The notes beneath the pieces are model-generated. The model was not told where the DNA came from. It worked only from the letters and a program-made list of their open reading frames with translations, and ran no database searches. 64,000 nucleotides of DNA. It comes from Puccinia triticina. Taxonomy: Eukaryota > Basidiomycota > Pucciniomycetes > Pucciniales > Pucciniaceae. The stretch is from positions 7,245,501 through 7,309,500 of the forward strand of contig NC_070560.1 of assembly GCF_026914185.1 (NCBI RefSeq), in the 5' to 3' direction. Below are positions 1 through 11,600 of the stretch, piece after piece. How positions within the stretch are numbered: the stretch's first letter is position 1; each line of letters begins with the position of its first letter. The translations under genes were made by a program, and so were the position numbers.

Positions 1-3000
1 TGGGACGCCATCAAAGCACATTTCATGGCTAAAACCATGGAGAACGCGGCCAGCGCCATGGACAAGTACTTCGACATCAGCTTCGACAAAGGCGATATGG
101 ACAAATCCATCACAGCACTCCGTCATGCTTACCGTAACTTGTGCGAAGTCGCCGCCGCCAAATTTGGCAAGAATGGCCTGACTGCCATGGCCATAGTGTT
201 TGCACTCCGAAAACTCCCCTCATCTTTCGCCACTTTTCGCACCCTTCAGTTCAAGGAATTCAAAGAATTCAAGGAAGGAGACGTAATAGAGATGGAGCCT
301 TTCCTTGGTGCGCTCGAAATGGAGGTTCGACGTCAGAGAGAGTCGTTGCCGCAAGTTCCCTCTTCCTCCACTGCCCTAGCTGTCTCTTCAAGTCACAACT
401 CCTCTGATGCCCCCAAGAAGAAAAGCCGACGTAATCAGTGCCGGGACGGCAAACATCATCCAGACGCTCCTCACCCTGAGTCCGAGTGTTTTCAAGTACA
501 CTCGGACAAAGTGATTGCCTACTATCAAGCAGCAATCGACAAACTCTCCGGTAAATCGTCCTCAAAAGCCAATCTCGGGTCGACTGGAGATCTCAGGGAC
601 GCGATTGTTTTGGACAGTGGAGCCTCAGGTCACTTTCTTAAGCACAAAACCTACTTTGTTGCCTTCTCGCCGACCTCGTCCTCAGTGTTTGGAGCAAACG
701 GTGCGGCCATACCAATCCTTGGTTTCGGCCCAGCGGTCATTCAAACTGCGACCGGGCCGCTAGAACTCAGTCTGGCGTACTATGCGCCCAATCTCTCCAA
801 TTCGCTGGTTTCCCTAACCCACTTCATTCGGTTAGGTTACTCTTTGATTCCTGCCTCGAACGGTCGCCGTTTCAAATGTCGAAAGGGGGCCGATCTTATA
901 TTCATGGGGTCAACAAAGGAGAATGTTCTCATCATCGATATGAATCCGTTGAAAGCACTCAATCTCAGTTCGCTCACTCCACTCGACCTACATCGAGCTC
1001 TAGGTCATCCAAGCTTAGCCTATCTTAAGAAAGCCTACCCCGATCTCGAACTAAAATCTCTTGAGTGTGACGTGTGCGACCTCGCAAAGATGCATCGACA
1101 ACCGTTCGGTGGACGCTTCCCTACATTCAATTCTCCACTGGATTGCATTCACATGGACCTCTGTGGTCCCATGACGCCTACATCTCGGGGAGGAAACAAG
1201 TATTTCCTGAAGATAATTGACGGTTTCACCAAGTACCGGTTTATCTACCCCATGAGATGTAAGTCGGACACTTTCAATCTTTTCCGTGTCTTTCTCAACC
1301 AGGCTGAGACATTTTCCGGCCATAAATTAAAATTAGTCGTTTCCGACAATGGTGGGGAATTCGTGAACCATCAATTCAAGGCTCTTTTCGAGGATCGGGG
1401 AATTCAACATCTCACCTCGGCCCCATACACCCCACAGCAGAACCCCCTCGCAGAACGAGGCAATCGGACGACCATTGAGAAGGCGCGTGCGATGCTCATG
1501 ACGTGTGGGCTTTCACTCGACTGGTGGGGGGAAGCGGTTGTGCTGTCGGTTTATCTCGAGAATCGATCCCCCAATAGCTCCTTAAACTTCGCTTCACCAT
1601 ATGAAAAATGGCATGGAAAGCAGCCAGACCTTTCCAATCTCGTTCCTTTCGGTTGCCGAGCAGTTCTCTATGAGGAAAAGAAGTGGAGAGACTCCAAGTT
1701 CTCCGCTTCTGGCATGGAGGCGGTGTTCTTAGGGTATGATGGTCATCATCATTCTTTCAAGGTGTGGGTACCCAAGACAAACAAGATTGTCGTCTCCCAT
1801 CATGTGAGGCTCTTTCCGAGGACCTTTCCTTGCCTTTCACCCTCGGATGCTCCCGCTCCTCTTCCCTTACTATTCGACTTCGACGAGGTCAATCAGGTCG
1901 GGGAAGATTTACCACAAGTGTCAACCTCGCCAATTGGTGCCGAAGTCGCTCCGGAAGTTCCCCCGGAGGTCAATCGTGGTGGCTCAGAACCCCTCGCCGA
2001 AATCCCAGCCCCTCCAGAGGACCAAAATGAACCAGTCCCGGAGCCGACGGGCCCACTCCCTGAGCCACCCCCGACTCCTCAAGAACCCGACTCTTCCCTT
2101 GCGTTCACAGCCCCTCCGAAGAAGGGTTATGCGTACGTCCCGCACTACGACGTCGCTCCTCAGAACATCTCGTCGGATATAGACCAGAGCAACATCATAT
2201 CTGGCTCCAGGCGTCATCAAGCACTAGTCATAGTGGGGGAACCCACGTCGCACAAAGACCCCAAGACATATGGTGAAATTCTGGGTCGAATCGACAAGAA
2301 CGAGTGGCTGGTGGCAGTAGAGGTCGAACTCAACAACATCCGTCGTCATGAAGTATGGGTGGTGGCCCCGAAGACCCCTGGTTGCCGGGAGTTGGACACC
2401 ACGTGGGTGTTCAAACGAAAATTCGATGCGAACGGCGAACTGCTCAAGTATAAAGCGAGGTTGTGTGTTCGCGGTTTCCGACAGGTTGAAGGAGTGAACT
2501 ACAACCGCACATTTGCGCCAACTGGCCGGACCTCAACCCTCAGGATCATGCTTGGCATCTCCGCCGAGTTGGACTTTGAAGTACATCAGATGGATGTGAA
2601 GTGCGCATTCCTCAACGGAGTGCCTGAGGAAGAAATATTCATCAAGGTTCCAGAGGGACTCGGCGTTGAACTCCCCCCCGGCCACGGTTTGAAGTTGCAA
2701 AAGTCGCTGTATGGCTTGAAGCAGAGCCCGCGCTGCTGGTACAAAGCTCTGTCAGACTTCTTTGAGTCCATCAATTTCCGCCCGGCCGTCGTGGACCCTT
2801 GCTTATTCTGCCATCAAGACTCGACCAGGCCGTGCTTTGTGTTTGTCCACGTAGACGACTTGGTAATCATGGGTCCAGATGTCTTGTTCCTCAAGGAGAA
2901 GATCAAATCCCGGTTTGAGATGGAAGATATGGGCGAGTGCAGATGGGTGCTTGGCATGCGAGTTACCCAAGATAGGGCCAACAGGACGATCACCCTCAGT

Positions 3001-3834
3001 CAAGACCGTTATTCCCGTGAAATTCTTGAGGAGTTTGGCCTCACCAAGTGCAAGCCGGCCTCCACTCCTCTTCCCGGCAACGCTCTCACTTGTCCAGTCA
3101 AGAACGAACCGGTGGATCCAAGATTCAATTACCGTTGCGGGGTGGGTCTGCTACAGTATCTCGTCCAATGCACCCGACCCGATCTTGCTTTTGCGGTCAG
3201 CTATCTCTCTCAATTCCTCAACGCCCCAGACAAAATTCACCAAGGGCAACTCCTCTGTACCATGAGGTACATCCAACACTCCAAGGACTTCGGGTTAACC
3301 TTAGGAAGGGTCAGCAAAGCGTCCAACCAACTCGTGGGCTATGCAGACGCGAGTTACGCCTCAGGGGTGAATGCTGCATCGTTCGCCGGCAGCATAGTGG
3401 AACACAACGGTGTTGTTGGCTGGCGCTGTCAAAAGCAGGACGATGACGCCCCATCCTTTTCCACAACAGAGGCAGAATATCGTTTGTGTGCCTCAACAGG
3501 TCAAGAGCTTCGGTGGACTCAGCAATTACTCGACCAGGTCTATCCCCTCATCAACATAGAACCATCTGCAACAATGCTTTACTGCGACAACCAAGGTGCC
3601 TTGGCACTGCTCAAGGACTCGGTCTATCAACATCGGACAAGGCATGTAAACGTGCGACATCATTGGCTTCGATTTCACATCTACACGGCAAAGAATTTCA
3701 ACGTGAAATACATTTCAACCAACGACAACCCAGCTGATTTTCTCACGAAGCCGCTGAGTCCAAAGAAGACACGAGCGGCTCTCTCTCAAGTGATCCTGAA
3801 GAACATCAAAGCTAGGGATGCTCCCACTGCCTAG
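1..3834 (+). CDS. Ty1/copia retrotransposon Gag-Pol polyprotein (5' end outside window)
   Basis: Reading frame is open from base 1, so the start lies upstream; the first ATG in the window is at 25 (1,269 residues from there). Domains in order, numbered from that ATG: gag-like helical region (1-130); retropepsin DSGASGHF near 195; GAG-pre-integrase with LGH and CDVC zinc ligands near 325-355; integrase with D in HMDL (~377), D in SDNGGEF (~442) and E in LAERGN (~477); a Pro-rich linker; reverse transcriptase with VHVDDL (~940); RNase H with YADAS (~1105), TTEAEY and YCDNQG. Integrase before reverse transcriptase is the copia order. All catalytic residues are present and there is no stop or frameshift, so the element may be young. 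It copies itself through an RNA intermediate in virus-like particles. Identification is secure; whether it is active is inference. Confidence 0.96.
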   Translation, partial: WDAIKAHFMAKTMENAASAMDKYFDISFDKGDMDKSITALRHAYRNLCEVAAAKFGKNGLTAMAIVFALRKLPSSFATFRTLQFKEFKEFKEGDVIEMEPFLGALEMEVRRQRESLPQVPSSSTALAVSSSHNSSDAPKKKSRRNQCRDGKHHPDAPHPESECFQVHSDKVIAYYQAAIDKLSGKSSSKANLGSTGDLRDAIVLDSGASGHFLKHKTYFVAFSPTSSSVFGANGAAIPILGFGPAVIQTATGPLELSLAYYAPNLSNSLVSLTHFIRLGYSLIPASNGRRFKCRKGADLIFMGSTKENVLIIDMNPLKALNLSSLTPLDLHRALGHPSLAYLKKAYPDLELKSLECDVCDLAKMHRQPFGGRFPTFNSPLDCIHMDLCGPMTPTSRGGNKYFLKIIDGFTKYRFIYPMRCKSDTFNLFRVFLNQAETFSGHKLKLVVSDNGGEFVNHQFKALFEDRGIQHLTSAPYTPQQNPLAERGNRTTIEKARAMLMTCGLSLDWWGEAVVLSVYLENRSPNSSLNFASPYEKWHGKQPDLSNLVPFGCRAVLYEEKKWRDSKFSASGMEAVFLGYDGHHHSFKVWVPKTNKIVVSHHVRLFPRTFPCLSPSDAPAPLPLLFDFDEVNQVGEDLPQVSTSPIGAEVAPEVPPEVNRGGSEPLAEIPAPPEDQNEPVPEPTGPLPEPPPTPQEPDSSLAFTAPPKKGYAYVPHYDVAPQNISSDIDQSNIISGSRRHQALVIVGEPTSHKDPKTYGEILGRIDKNEWLVAVEVELNNIRRHEVWVVAPKTPGCRELDTTWVFKRKFDANGELLKYKARLCVRGFRQVEGVNYNRTFAPTGRTSTLRIMLGISAELDFEVHQMDVKCAFLNGVPEEEIFIKVPEGLGVELPPGHGLKLQKSLYGLKQSPRCWYKALSDFFESINFRPAVVDPCLFCHQDSTRPCFVFVHVDDLVIMGPDVLFLKEKIKSRFEMEDMGECRWVLGMRVTQDRANRTITLSQDRYSREILEEFGLTKCKPASTPLPGNALTCPVKNEPVDPRFNYRCGVGLLQYLVQCTRPDLAFAVSYLSQFLNAPDKIHQGQLLCTMRYIQHSKDFGLTLGRVSKASNQLVGYADASYASGVNAASFAGSIVEHNGVVGWRCQKQDDDAPSFSTTEAEYRLCASTGQELRWTQQLLDQVYPLINIEPSATMLYCDNQGALALLKDSVYQHRTRHVNVRHHWLRFHIYTAKNFNVKYISTNDNPADFLTKPLSPKKTRAALSQVILKNIKARDAPTA

Positions 3835-3848
3835 GGAGCAGGGGGGGC
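3835..3848 (+). other. Polypurine tract of the copia element
   Basis: A purine-rich run containing seven consecutive G directly follows the polyprotein stop codon and directly precedes the LTR start. This is the normal site where plus-strand DNA synthesis is primed in LTR retrotransposons. Confidence 0.75.
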
Positions 3849-4417
3849 TGTTGCGATACAGGACAGAGAGGAGTACAGGTGGATGACTGCGGCGAAGCAG
3901 TCAGGTGGAGCGGGCCCGGTACAACCTTTTCTATCATAGCTTTAGGTTTAGAAGCTTGTACTTAGACTTTAGTATCTTGTACCAAGCCTCCTTTTCTTTT
4001 CTTCACTCATCTTTCTCCGAGTCATTCCCCTTGCACCAACAGGTGCTTAGTTCATTTCCCTTCTCTCTCCCGTTCGTCGTTGGCCTCCCATCACGGCCTC
4101 CTTAGCTCACAGCACGCTGTTCTGGTTTCTCAGGTTTGCTTGTCTTTTCCCTCTCTCTGTTCCTTTCTCTCTTGTCTTGCTCCCTATGCAATGTGATCAC
4201 TCATCTTTCTCCGAGTCATTCCCCTTGCACCAACAGGTGCTTAGTTCATTTCCCTTCTCTCTCCCGTTCGTCGTTGGCCTCCCATCACGGCCTCCTTAGC
4301 TCACGGCACGCTGTTCTGGTTTCTCAGGTGCTTAGTTCATTTCCCTTCTCTCTCCCGTTCGTTGTCGGCCTCCCATCACGGCCTCCTTAGCTCACGGCAC
4401 GCTGTTCTGGTTTCTCA
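3849..4417 (+). repeat. 3' LTR of the copia element, with internal repeats
   Basis: Begins TGTTGCGATACA right after the polypurine tract and is placed to end ...GGTTTCTCA, giving TG...CA ends and about 569 bp. It contains a 130-bp unit twice (4004-4133 and 4198-4327) and the last 90 bp of that unit a third time (4328-4417), differing at only a few bases. The 5' LTR is outside the window, so the right edge rests on the TG/CA rule and on the end of the repeat, not on comparison of the two LTRs. Confidence 0.75.
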
Positions 4418-4836
4418 CCCTTTGCGGGTTGAAGCTCAGTCAACAAAAACTAAGGGTTGACTTGTCAAGGTTATCCAAGAAATGACATGGCCAAAAAGGG
4501 CCGCTGCACATAGTTGGTATTTTTGATCAGGATGAAATGTTCAAACATTTTCTTTCTTTTTTATTTGACGTGTGTAATGGAATTTTTTAAAAAGAGGTGA
4601 ACCAAGCCAAGTAAACTAAAAAACCCTTGAAGTATATATACAAGACGGCTGGTGAAGAGAGCAAAACTTTGAGGAGCAGATGTATGTACAAGCACTCAGA
4701 TAGGGTCCCATGGATTGTGGGCCTACTTAAAATGTCAAGCCTTTCTTTTGATAGTGGCGCAGATGGAATTTTGCATTGTGCACTTGACAGAGCTAGGAAT
4801 TTACCATGGGATGTTTATTACCCAATCTTATTTTGC
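4418..4836. other. Intergenic, no gene seen
   Basis: AT-rich sequence between the LTR and the 3' end of the invertase gene. It must contain the invertase 3' UTR (minus strand). No convincing coding region or repeat was seen. Confidence 0.6.
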
Positions 4837-7708
4837 TCAAAGATCGGGCCATAACCCGTAAATTGTACTGGTAATGTTGTGACTGTAAACACCGGGAAGG
4901 CTAGTGTCATGAGGGCGATTGGGCCAGGCGTTTACTAAGCCATCCCACAATTCAACTTGGGAGAATTGCACTGATTTGGAATGGGATTCAAACTCTGCCT
5001 CGAGCGCAGGATCCAAATGGTGAGAATCTGAATCCGGAGTCACGCGCTTTGCAGCTTCCACTGAGCCTTGGACAAAAAATTCAACATTCACTGAATCTTT
5101 GCACCAAGGGTACACCCGGGTTGTGACAATTGTGCGTTCATTTGCATGAACCTCTAGAACGCTATTGTCCACCACAATAGTTAGGTTTAAGGATTCGTAG
5201 TTGTTTTTTTTGGTGATAGGGTCCATGATAGGCCAAAGCCGATGTTTGGCTTGCTCGGTCGAGTTTCCATCTAAACAGGAGTAGACTTAGGCATCAATGA
5301 TTCCAAAACCGCAAGATGTGGGATTTGAAAGAAAGAACAGCTCACAAGATGGGATTGATGAGCTATGAGATCGGTCAATGACCAAGTACTCTTGGTTAGG
5401 ATCATAGTAAACATCTGTCCATTCAAACTTGCTAGATAATATCCTGAATCCCCCGCGCAAGGCCGAGGGTTGTTTGAAAGGCTTATCCACCGGGATAATC
5501 TGCTCGGGGAAAAAATTGAGCTGAGCGCTGACGACATAGTACCGGTCTTTGGGTTGCTTTTCAAATGCCACGAGGTTGGTGAGGAGTCCCTCTTGGCTTT
5601 GGGCGCTAGTAGTAGAAGTGATATTCAAGCTGCGATCTTTTAGCCTCGTGACCTCCGAGCGGTCATGGAATGCAGCCTTGATTGCAGGCAATATCCTTTG
5701 ACCAAGGGTGATAAGGGAGTGACTACCGTCTTCTTCTGTTTTTGTAGTCCAGCTGGGGGCGCGCTCGGGATCTTTCAGCGCACCGGGATGGATGTTGTGA
5801 ACAACTTTCACAAAGATCTCCCTGAACAATGTAAAAGCTCCTTGGGCCCCTCTTTGGTGAGTCAACACATTAAACTCGTCGTCTTCCTGTAATGAATTTC
5901 AGAATCACTTGCTTGAGAGGTGGTACAGGTAGCAAGTGTAGAGTCCACGAAATGGTCGGCCAGTTACTTACGTATACCCATCCCACGATTAATTGACGAT
6001 TCCCTGCAGGAAACTGGGCAAATGCATATGCTCGCCCCCAATCAACAACTCCCGAAAAATTGACCTTCCCTCTCACCTGGCCGTCAGTGACACTATAAGT
6101 CCAGCCAACCGCATGCCAAACCGGCCAGTAATCCATGTGTGTAAGATTGCGTGCGCCCTCGGTTCCAGCTGTGAAGATGTTTAACTGGTTTGTGGAGCTC
6201 GATGAGCCGGGATCCGAAGCTAAACCGTTTTCATCAATTGTACTGAATCCAGTCGCCTCGAAGTTAATACCATTCCCGCCGGTCCATTCACTAGTCTGAT
6301 TATATTCGGCCGCGAAAGATAGGATGGGGCCCAGGTAAGTCCAGTCACGAAGGTCGTTTTCTTTGGTTTGCCTGTAAAGGAATACCCTAGGTCCCCCGTT
6401 GATTGCATCTGCTTTTACGCGAATGCCTCCACTGAGAAGCAAATACTTGTTCCCTTTTGGTTTCCTGTCGTTAGAACCTTGATCAAGTTGATAAGTATTT
6501 GAATGTTTATCGTAGAAATTCGAGAACGCCTGTGATTCAAACACAAATGGATCCCTAAAGCCAGATAGGTTTTTCTCGGGCCAGTAGTCTGATATGCAAG
6601 TGAAGGAAAGAGAGGACGCAAATTCACGAGATTAACAGTCATTCAAATTTATTTCAGAAGGCCGTGGCGCAGCGAGGATCACTAACAAATTACCGGGTTA
6701 CCATTCGCTCCGAAATTCAACTTAGTCCAGCTATTACCATCGTCTTCCGTATAAGCAATACTCTGAGTCTCGACACCTTCGACTTCAGGTGGCTCACATT
6801 GAGGGGCAAACTCGCCAACGTAGGCGGAGGTATATAGGAGAGTCGGATGGCCATTCCACCCGTCCTTTATTACAACGCCGTCAAACACACCTCGAATGTC
6901 ATATATCTGGGATGGGCTCTGGCGTGCGAAGCTATGTTTAGTTCCAAATCATCCGGACGGTCTGCATCAGAAAGAAAATTCGAGTTGTCTTACAATAGTT
7001 ACGGGGTCTTCCCAACTTCGATCTTTATTGTTTTCAAATGTGACGGCGAATACGATGTTTCAACATATGTGATAAAATGCTCGACAAAGCAAAGATCAAG
7101 CTCACAATCATTGAATTCCACGAAATCACTTGTCGAAGCTGAGCATTGTGAAATGTTGGCCCACTGGGATAATATTCTTTTCAGTCGTGAGCGGAAGCTT
7201 ATATCGAATCAACCAAAGTACTTACGCCCAGGTGTTGGGGGCTACATTGATAGCCAACGTGAAAGTTCCCATTTCTTGTTTCGACTTGTGAAGCGTGCAA
7301 AAGAAGCAGATTTGGTTCAAGTTTCAATATTCTCTGCAACAAATGGTTTTTAGACTCACACATTCCCATCGGGTCATTCATCCAGCCTCTGGGAGCAATG
7401 ACGCGAGCTTTAGGCCTCCACACGTGGAACATCGATGAATTTCGACAACCGACAAGCTCTTCAAGATCAGGTGGCCGCGATCGGTCCATGCGACATATCG
7501 TGCCATTGTTCAACAAGTTGTGGAAAGCATTGTACGATGACAGAAGAGGTGTGATCTTGTGCGCACTAAAACTGTCGATCGCATTTTGATTAAACCAGAG
7601 CCGCTGATTAGAACTGCCTCCTGAAAGGCACCTAGCGAGTCCAATCCCGGTGAGAAATACAACTAGGCTAGTCACTCGTCTGGAGAGAGATGGATGATGG
7701 CTGTCCAT
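4837..7708 (-). CDS. Secreted GH32 invertase (beta-fructofuranosidase)
   Basis: Eight exons, about 765 residues. Approximate exons: 7708-7360, 7284-7226, 7163-7106, a 29-bp exon near 7035-7007, 6906-6697, 6588-5972, 5886-5346, 5270-4837. The start at 7708 is followed by a basic then hydrophobic signal peptide (RRVTSLVVFLTG). GH32 marks in order: WMNDP with the nucleophile Asp; FHVGYQ; WANISQ; GVFDG; GFRDPFVF with the transition-state Asp; INFEATGF with the acid/base Glu; AFTLFRE; and the C-terminal beta-sandwich with VDNSVLEVHAN. Several NxS/T sites suggest glycosylation. The enzyme hydrolyses sucrose to glucose and fructose. Known rust homologues are made in haustoria and feed hexose uptake. 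The residue after WMNDP is Met where Asn is usual, as is Phe for Pro in the FRE motif, so substrate range may differ. It is transcribed divergently from VPS13. Confidence 0.9.
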
Positions 7709-8670
7709 AGTAGTAATGCAAAATATTTTAATGTCAACTAGCTGCGCCTGCACAGGAAGGAGGACTTGATTAAATATATAAGCATCAATTGTAAAGTCTC
7801 GGTCAGGTTTGTCGCAATCATGGGTGCACGAAAATTAACGTGATTGACCTCCGGCTTTGGCCTGACGGGCCAAACACTGCGAAATGTGGGATCGATCCAA
7901 CCCGGTTTCTTCCATCTCATACATGCCTCATGGAATACGAAAAGATTCATATGTATGGGGGCTGTTCTCCTAAGGTTAGCCTCAAATCGACTTCCGACAT
8001 CGCTCAAACTCTGCCCGATGCACCTGAAGGATTTCAATCTTACTGTAGGAGTCTCAACAGGCTGAAGCATCTGACGTTGATGATCAGGCTCCGTGAAACA
8101 CTCTCTCCAAGGCGGCAGAGATTCAAAATAGGGGGGTTCACGTAAGGCTGATTTCGAAAATCAGCAACCAAAACCAGCAGATGCAGCTTTTGAAAATCGT
8201 GAGAAAACAAAAAGGTTTGGCTGGGCAGCTCCCCTTTGGAAGCAATCTGCAAGGCATAAACCTTACTCACAGCTGCATGAGCAGGCGAAATCAGCATTGC
8301 TTTTTTTGCAACGTGAACCCCCCTAATACATGCTGTTCGTCGCGCACCGCGCATGGCTGGCGGGAGTGGAGGCTGTGACATGTCATGTGATACACTGACA
8401 TGACGTCAATTCAAGGTGATCAGTCGTTCGGCGTTCCCCTAAACTCTCTACAGTGCCATAAACAGGCCATAACCGACTGCTCGATACAACTTGAACAGAT
8501 ATTCGCCGATTCGATATGCGGACGGGAAGGTTATGAAAATCAGCACATCGACATCAGCTTAACCACAAATTCTAAAGGACCCAATCACCCGTGTCTATAA
8601 GCTAACCTTGGTTGTCAACTCGAGCACTTGAGCTTCCGTATTACCAGCTCCACTCGGTTGCTGAACAGAC
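7709..8670. promoter_or_regulatory. Divergent upstream region of invertase and VPS13
   Basis: This 962-bp gap separates two genes that start outward from it, so it must hold both promoters. A 193-bp MITE occupies 8131-8323, 423 bp from the invertase ATG and 348 bp from the VPS13 ATG. I could not assign a specific TATA box or factor site. Confidence 0.55.
8131..8323 (+). mobile_element. MITE family A, copy 1 (193 bp, TA target)
   Basis: Starts GGGGGGTTCACG and ends CGTGAACCCCCC, flanked by TA on both sides (8129-8130 and 8324-8325), as for Tc1/mariner-type elements. A second copy of exactly the same length lies inverted at 36644-36836 and is nearly identical internally. It encodes nothing, so it would need a transposase from elsewhere. 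Confidence 0.9.
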
Positions 8671-11600
8671 ATGGTGCTTGAAAGTGTGGTCTCCTCTGTA
8701 AGTTGACTTGCTGAGCCTAAGAAATTTTACCAGCCTTCTGAATGAAAAAGAAAACTGATGTGCTCCCTTGTAGGTGCTAAACCAAGTTTTATCAGCCTAT
8801 GTCGAAAACTTCAATCCTAAGCAGCTTAACGTTGGAATATGGGGTGGTGATATCAAACTCAAGTTAGTTTGACCACATGCTTCCTTCTCGTCACGTTCCA
8901 CCCTCCTGCTTGATTCTCACCTATATCGTTATTATAATTATTAGGGATTTAAAGCTTAAGAAAGGCGCGTTGGACAAGTTCAGGTTACCTGTGGATGTGC
9001 TCGATGGATCAATCAGTAGTTTGATTTTAACAGTACCGTCAGTAAACCCGTTTTTATTTTCTATTTTTTATTTTTAATCACTAATCAGGTTCTTTTTTCG
9101 CTTCTTTACGCATCGCATCATTCAGATGGACGGCCCTAGGGGTAAGTCATGTGTACGATCACCCTGGAGCTTTGCTAATTCAAGACCTTGTTGATACATT
9201 TCACGTAGAGCCGTCCCGTCAAGGCGGTCATCGAAAATATCTACCTTTTGGCTGTACCCCGAAGTGAAAATAATTTCGATTCTGAAGAAGACGAGAAAAG
9301 AAAACAGGCATCGAAGATGGAAAAACTGAAGAATTCGGAGTTATTGCTGTCGCCCACCGCCGCCACCACGGATAATAGCGAAGAAGCAAATAAAAACGAG
9401 TCCTTCGTTGCTGCAATGACAAACAAGATCCTGGACAATCTACAACTCAGAATAAAAAACGTTCACATTCGATACGAAGACAAACTTTCAGTTCCCGGTC
9501 ATCCGTTTTCAATTGGGTTTACTTTGGCCGAACTCTCGGCCGTATCGACCGACGAGAATTGGCAAGAAAGCTTTATCGTAGGCTCCAAGACTGGTGTCCA
9601 CAAGCTTACAAAGCTTGATTCCTTAGCAATCTACTTCAACACCGATTCAATCTCACTGGCTAATCTTGACAGCCCGGAAGAATTTCAAGAGCGATTTACA
9701 AACATGATCGCCAGAACTGAAACATCGGACTCCGACGCAAATCCCAATACTCTGCCTGATCATCAATATGCCTTGAAACCCGTCAGCGGCGAAGGAAAGC
9801 TGATACTCCGAAAGCATCCAACGAAAGAACTGGCCAAAATCAATTGCGAGCTAACTTTTGAGGAATTGGCATTTTTGATTGACGCAGACCAATATCGAGA
9901 CGCGCTTTCATGTCTAGATTTATTCCATTTCTACACCAGACATCGCGAGTACTTGCGATTTCGGCCGAGTGAGCATGATATGGTCGAAAGCAAGGCCAAA
10001 GCACTATGGTCTTTCGCCCTCGCAGTCACGAAGCACGAAGTCCATCAAAGGGCTTACAAATTGAGCTGGGATTATTTGCGTCAAAGGAGGGATGATCGTA
10101 AAATTTACATCGGGTTGTTCAAAGCAGTTCAACAAGGCGCTCTTCCAGAAGACACTGTCGGTCTGATTTCGTTTTCTTAACTTGACCTCCAGGGATGTTT
10201 TTTTGATTCACATTTTGATGTGACATTTTGAATCAAAGCCCGAGTTGATGGAACTGGAACAGAGGCTCGATTATCAAGACATCAGATTTTACAGGTCTCT
10301 GGCGAGATCCGAGATGCGTAAGGAGAGGATAACAGCTCAAAAAGGAGAAATTAATACGAACGCAGCCGCGAAAACTGGTTGGATGGGATGGATTTGGGGT
10401 GGCGGTCAAGCTGACGCAGAACGCGGACACGACTCGGGACAAACCGATGGCGTCTTGAGTGAAGAAGAGAAGAAACAGCTATATGATGCGATTGAATGGG
10501 ACGAGCGAGATGCCGCGTCTTCCGCTATAGATCTGCCCCGAGATGCCATACTCATGAACATTCGTACCGAGCTAAGGACTGGATCGTTCACTCTTCGTTC
10601 AGGAAAATCACCAGGAGGTTCAGCGCAAGGTGGCTCTGGACACAACATCATATCTCTCGTGTTCGATGGCTTTTCAGCTGATACTCTACAAAGGACTGAG
10701 AATATGGAGCTAAGTCTTAGCTTGGCTGGTCTGCGAGTCTATGATGGAACTGTCAAGAATAGTAAACATCCTCAGATCGTCAGAGTCAAGGAAATGCGAT
10801 CCAGAAGACCCGGTGAAAGTCCGAATTTGCAACGACTCACCCCTAGTGCTGACGGCGATCTAGCAAGCAAGCCGATGGAGCCGGATCCGTTCTTTTTCTT
10901 GAAGTTTGAGCATAAGCCTCTTGATGACCGAGCCGACAATGCGATCACACTCAATATGAGGCACATGGAAATTGTTTATCACCCCAATTACTTGGAGGAC
11001 GCAACTAAATTCTTCCGTCCACCAGCTAGCCAACTTGAGTCCGTGGGGGCACTTATCGATGTTGCCAGCTCAACACTCGAAGGCATTCGTCAAGACACGA
11101 GGGCAGGGCTTGAATTTGCTTTACAGACCCATAAAACCGTCGATATCAAGGTTGACATGAATGCGTCAGTGTTTGATGAAATGCATCTGTACATCTCATC
11201 CAACAGCTAACCGCATAATACCCTCAATTCAGTCCAATTATCATTATTCCACAGGATGTTACTAGGCACGACTGCCATCACATAATACTTGATGTTGGTC
11301 ACATCGCCGTATCTAGCAAACTGATGTCGCAAGACCGCCTCGAGACGATCAAGGCGAAACAAAATCGACAATATACAAACGATGACTACGCCCAATTGGA
11401 GTCGATGATGTATGACCAGTTTCACGTCGAATTGACGGACACTCAAGTGAGCTCATTCTCCGAACTTTCTGGTACTGTGAACCCTGATCTTATTTTAATC
11501 AATCAACAGCTCCTATTGGACAAATCCTTTGAGAAATGCCTCGTAGCTTTGGATGAACCAAGGGGACACGAAGAGGCACACCTCATAGAGCGAATCTCGA

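Noticed and set aside
4136..4390. Open frames in the copia LTR
   Set aside because: They are translations of the internal LTR repeats.
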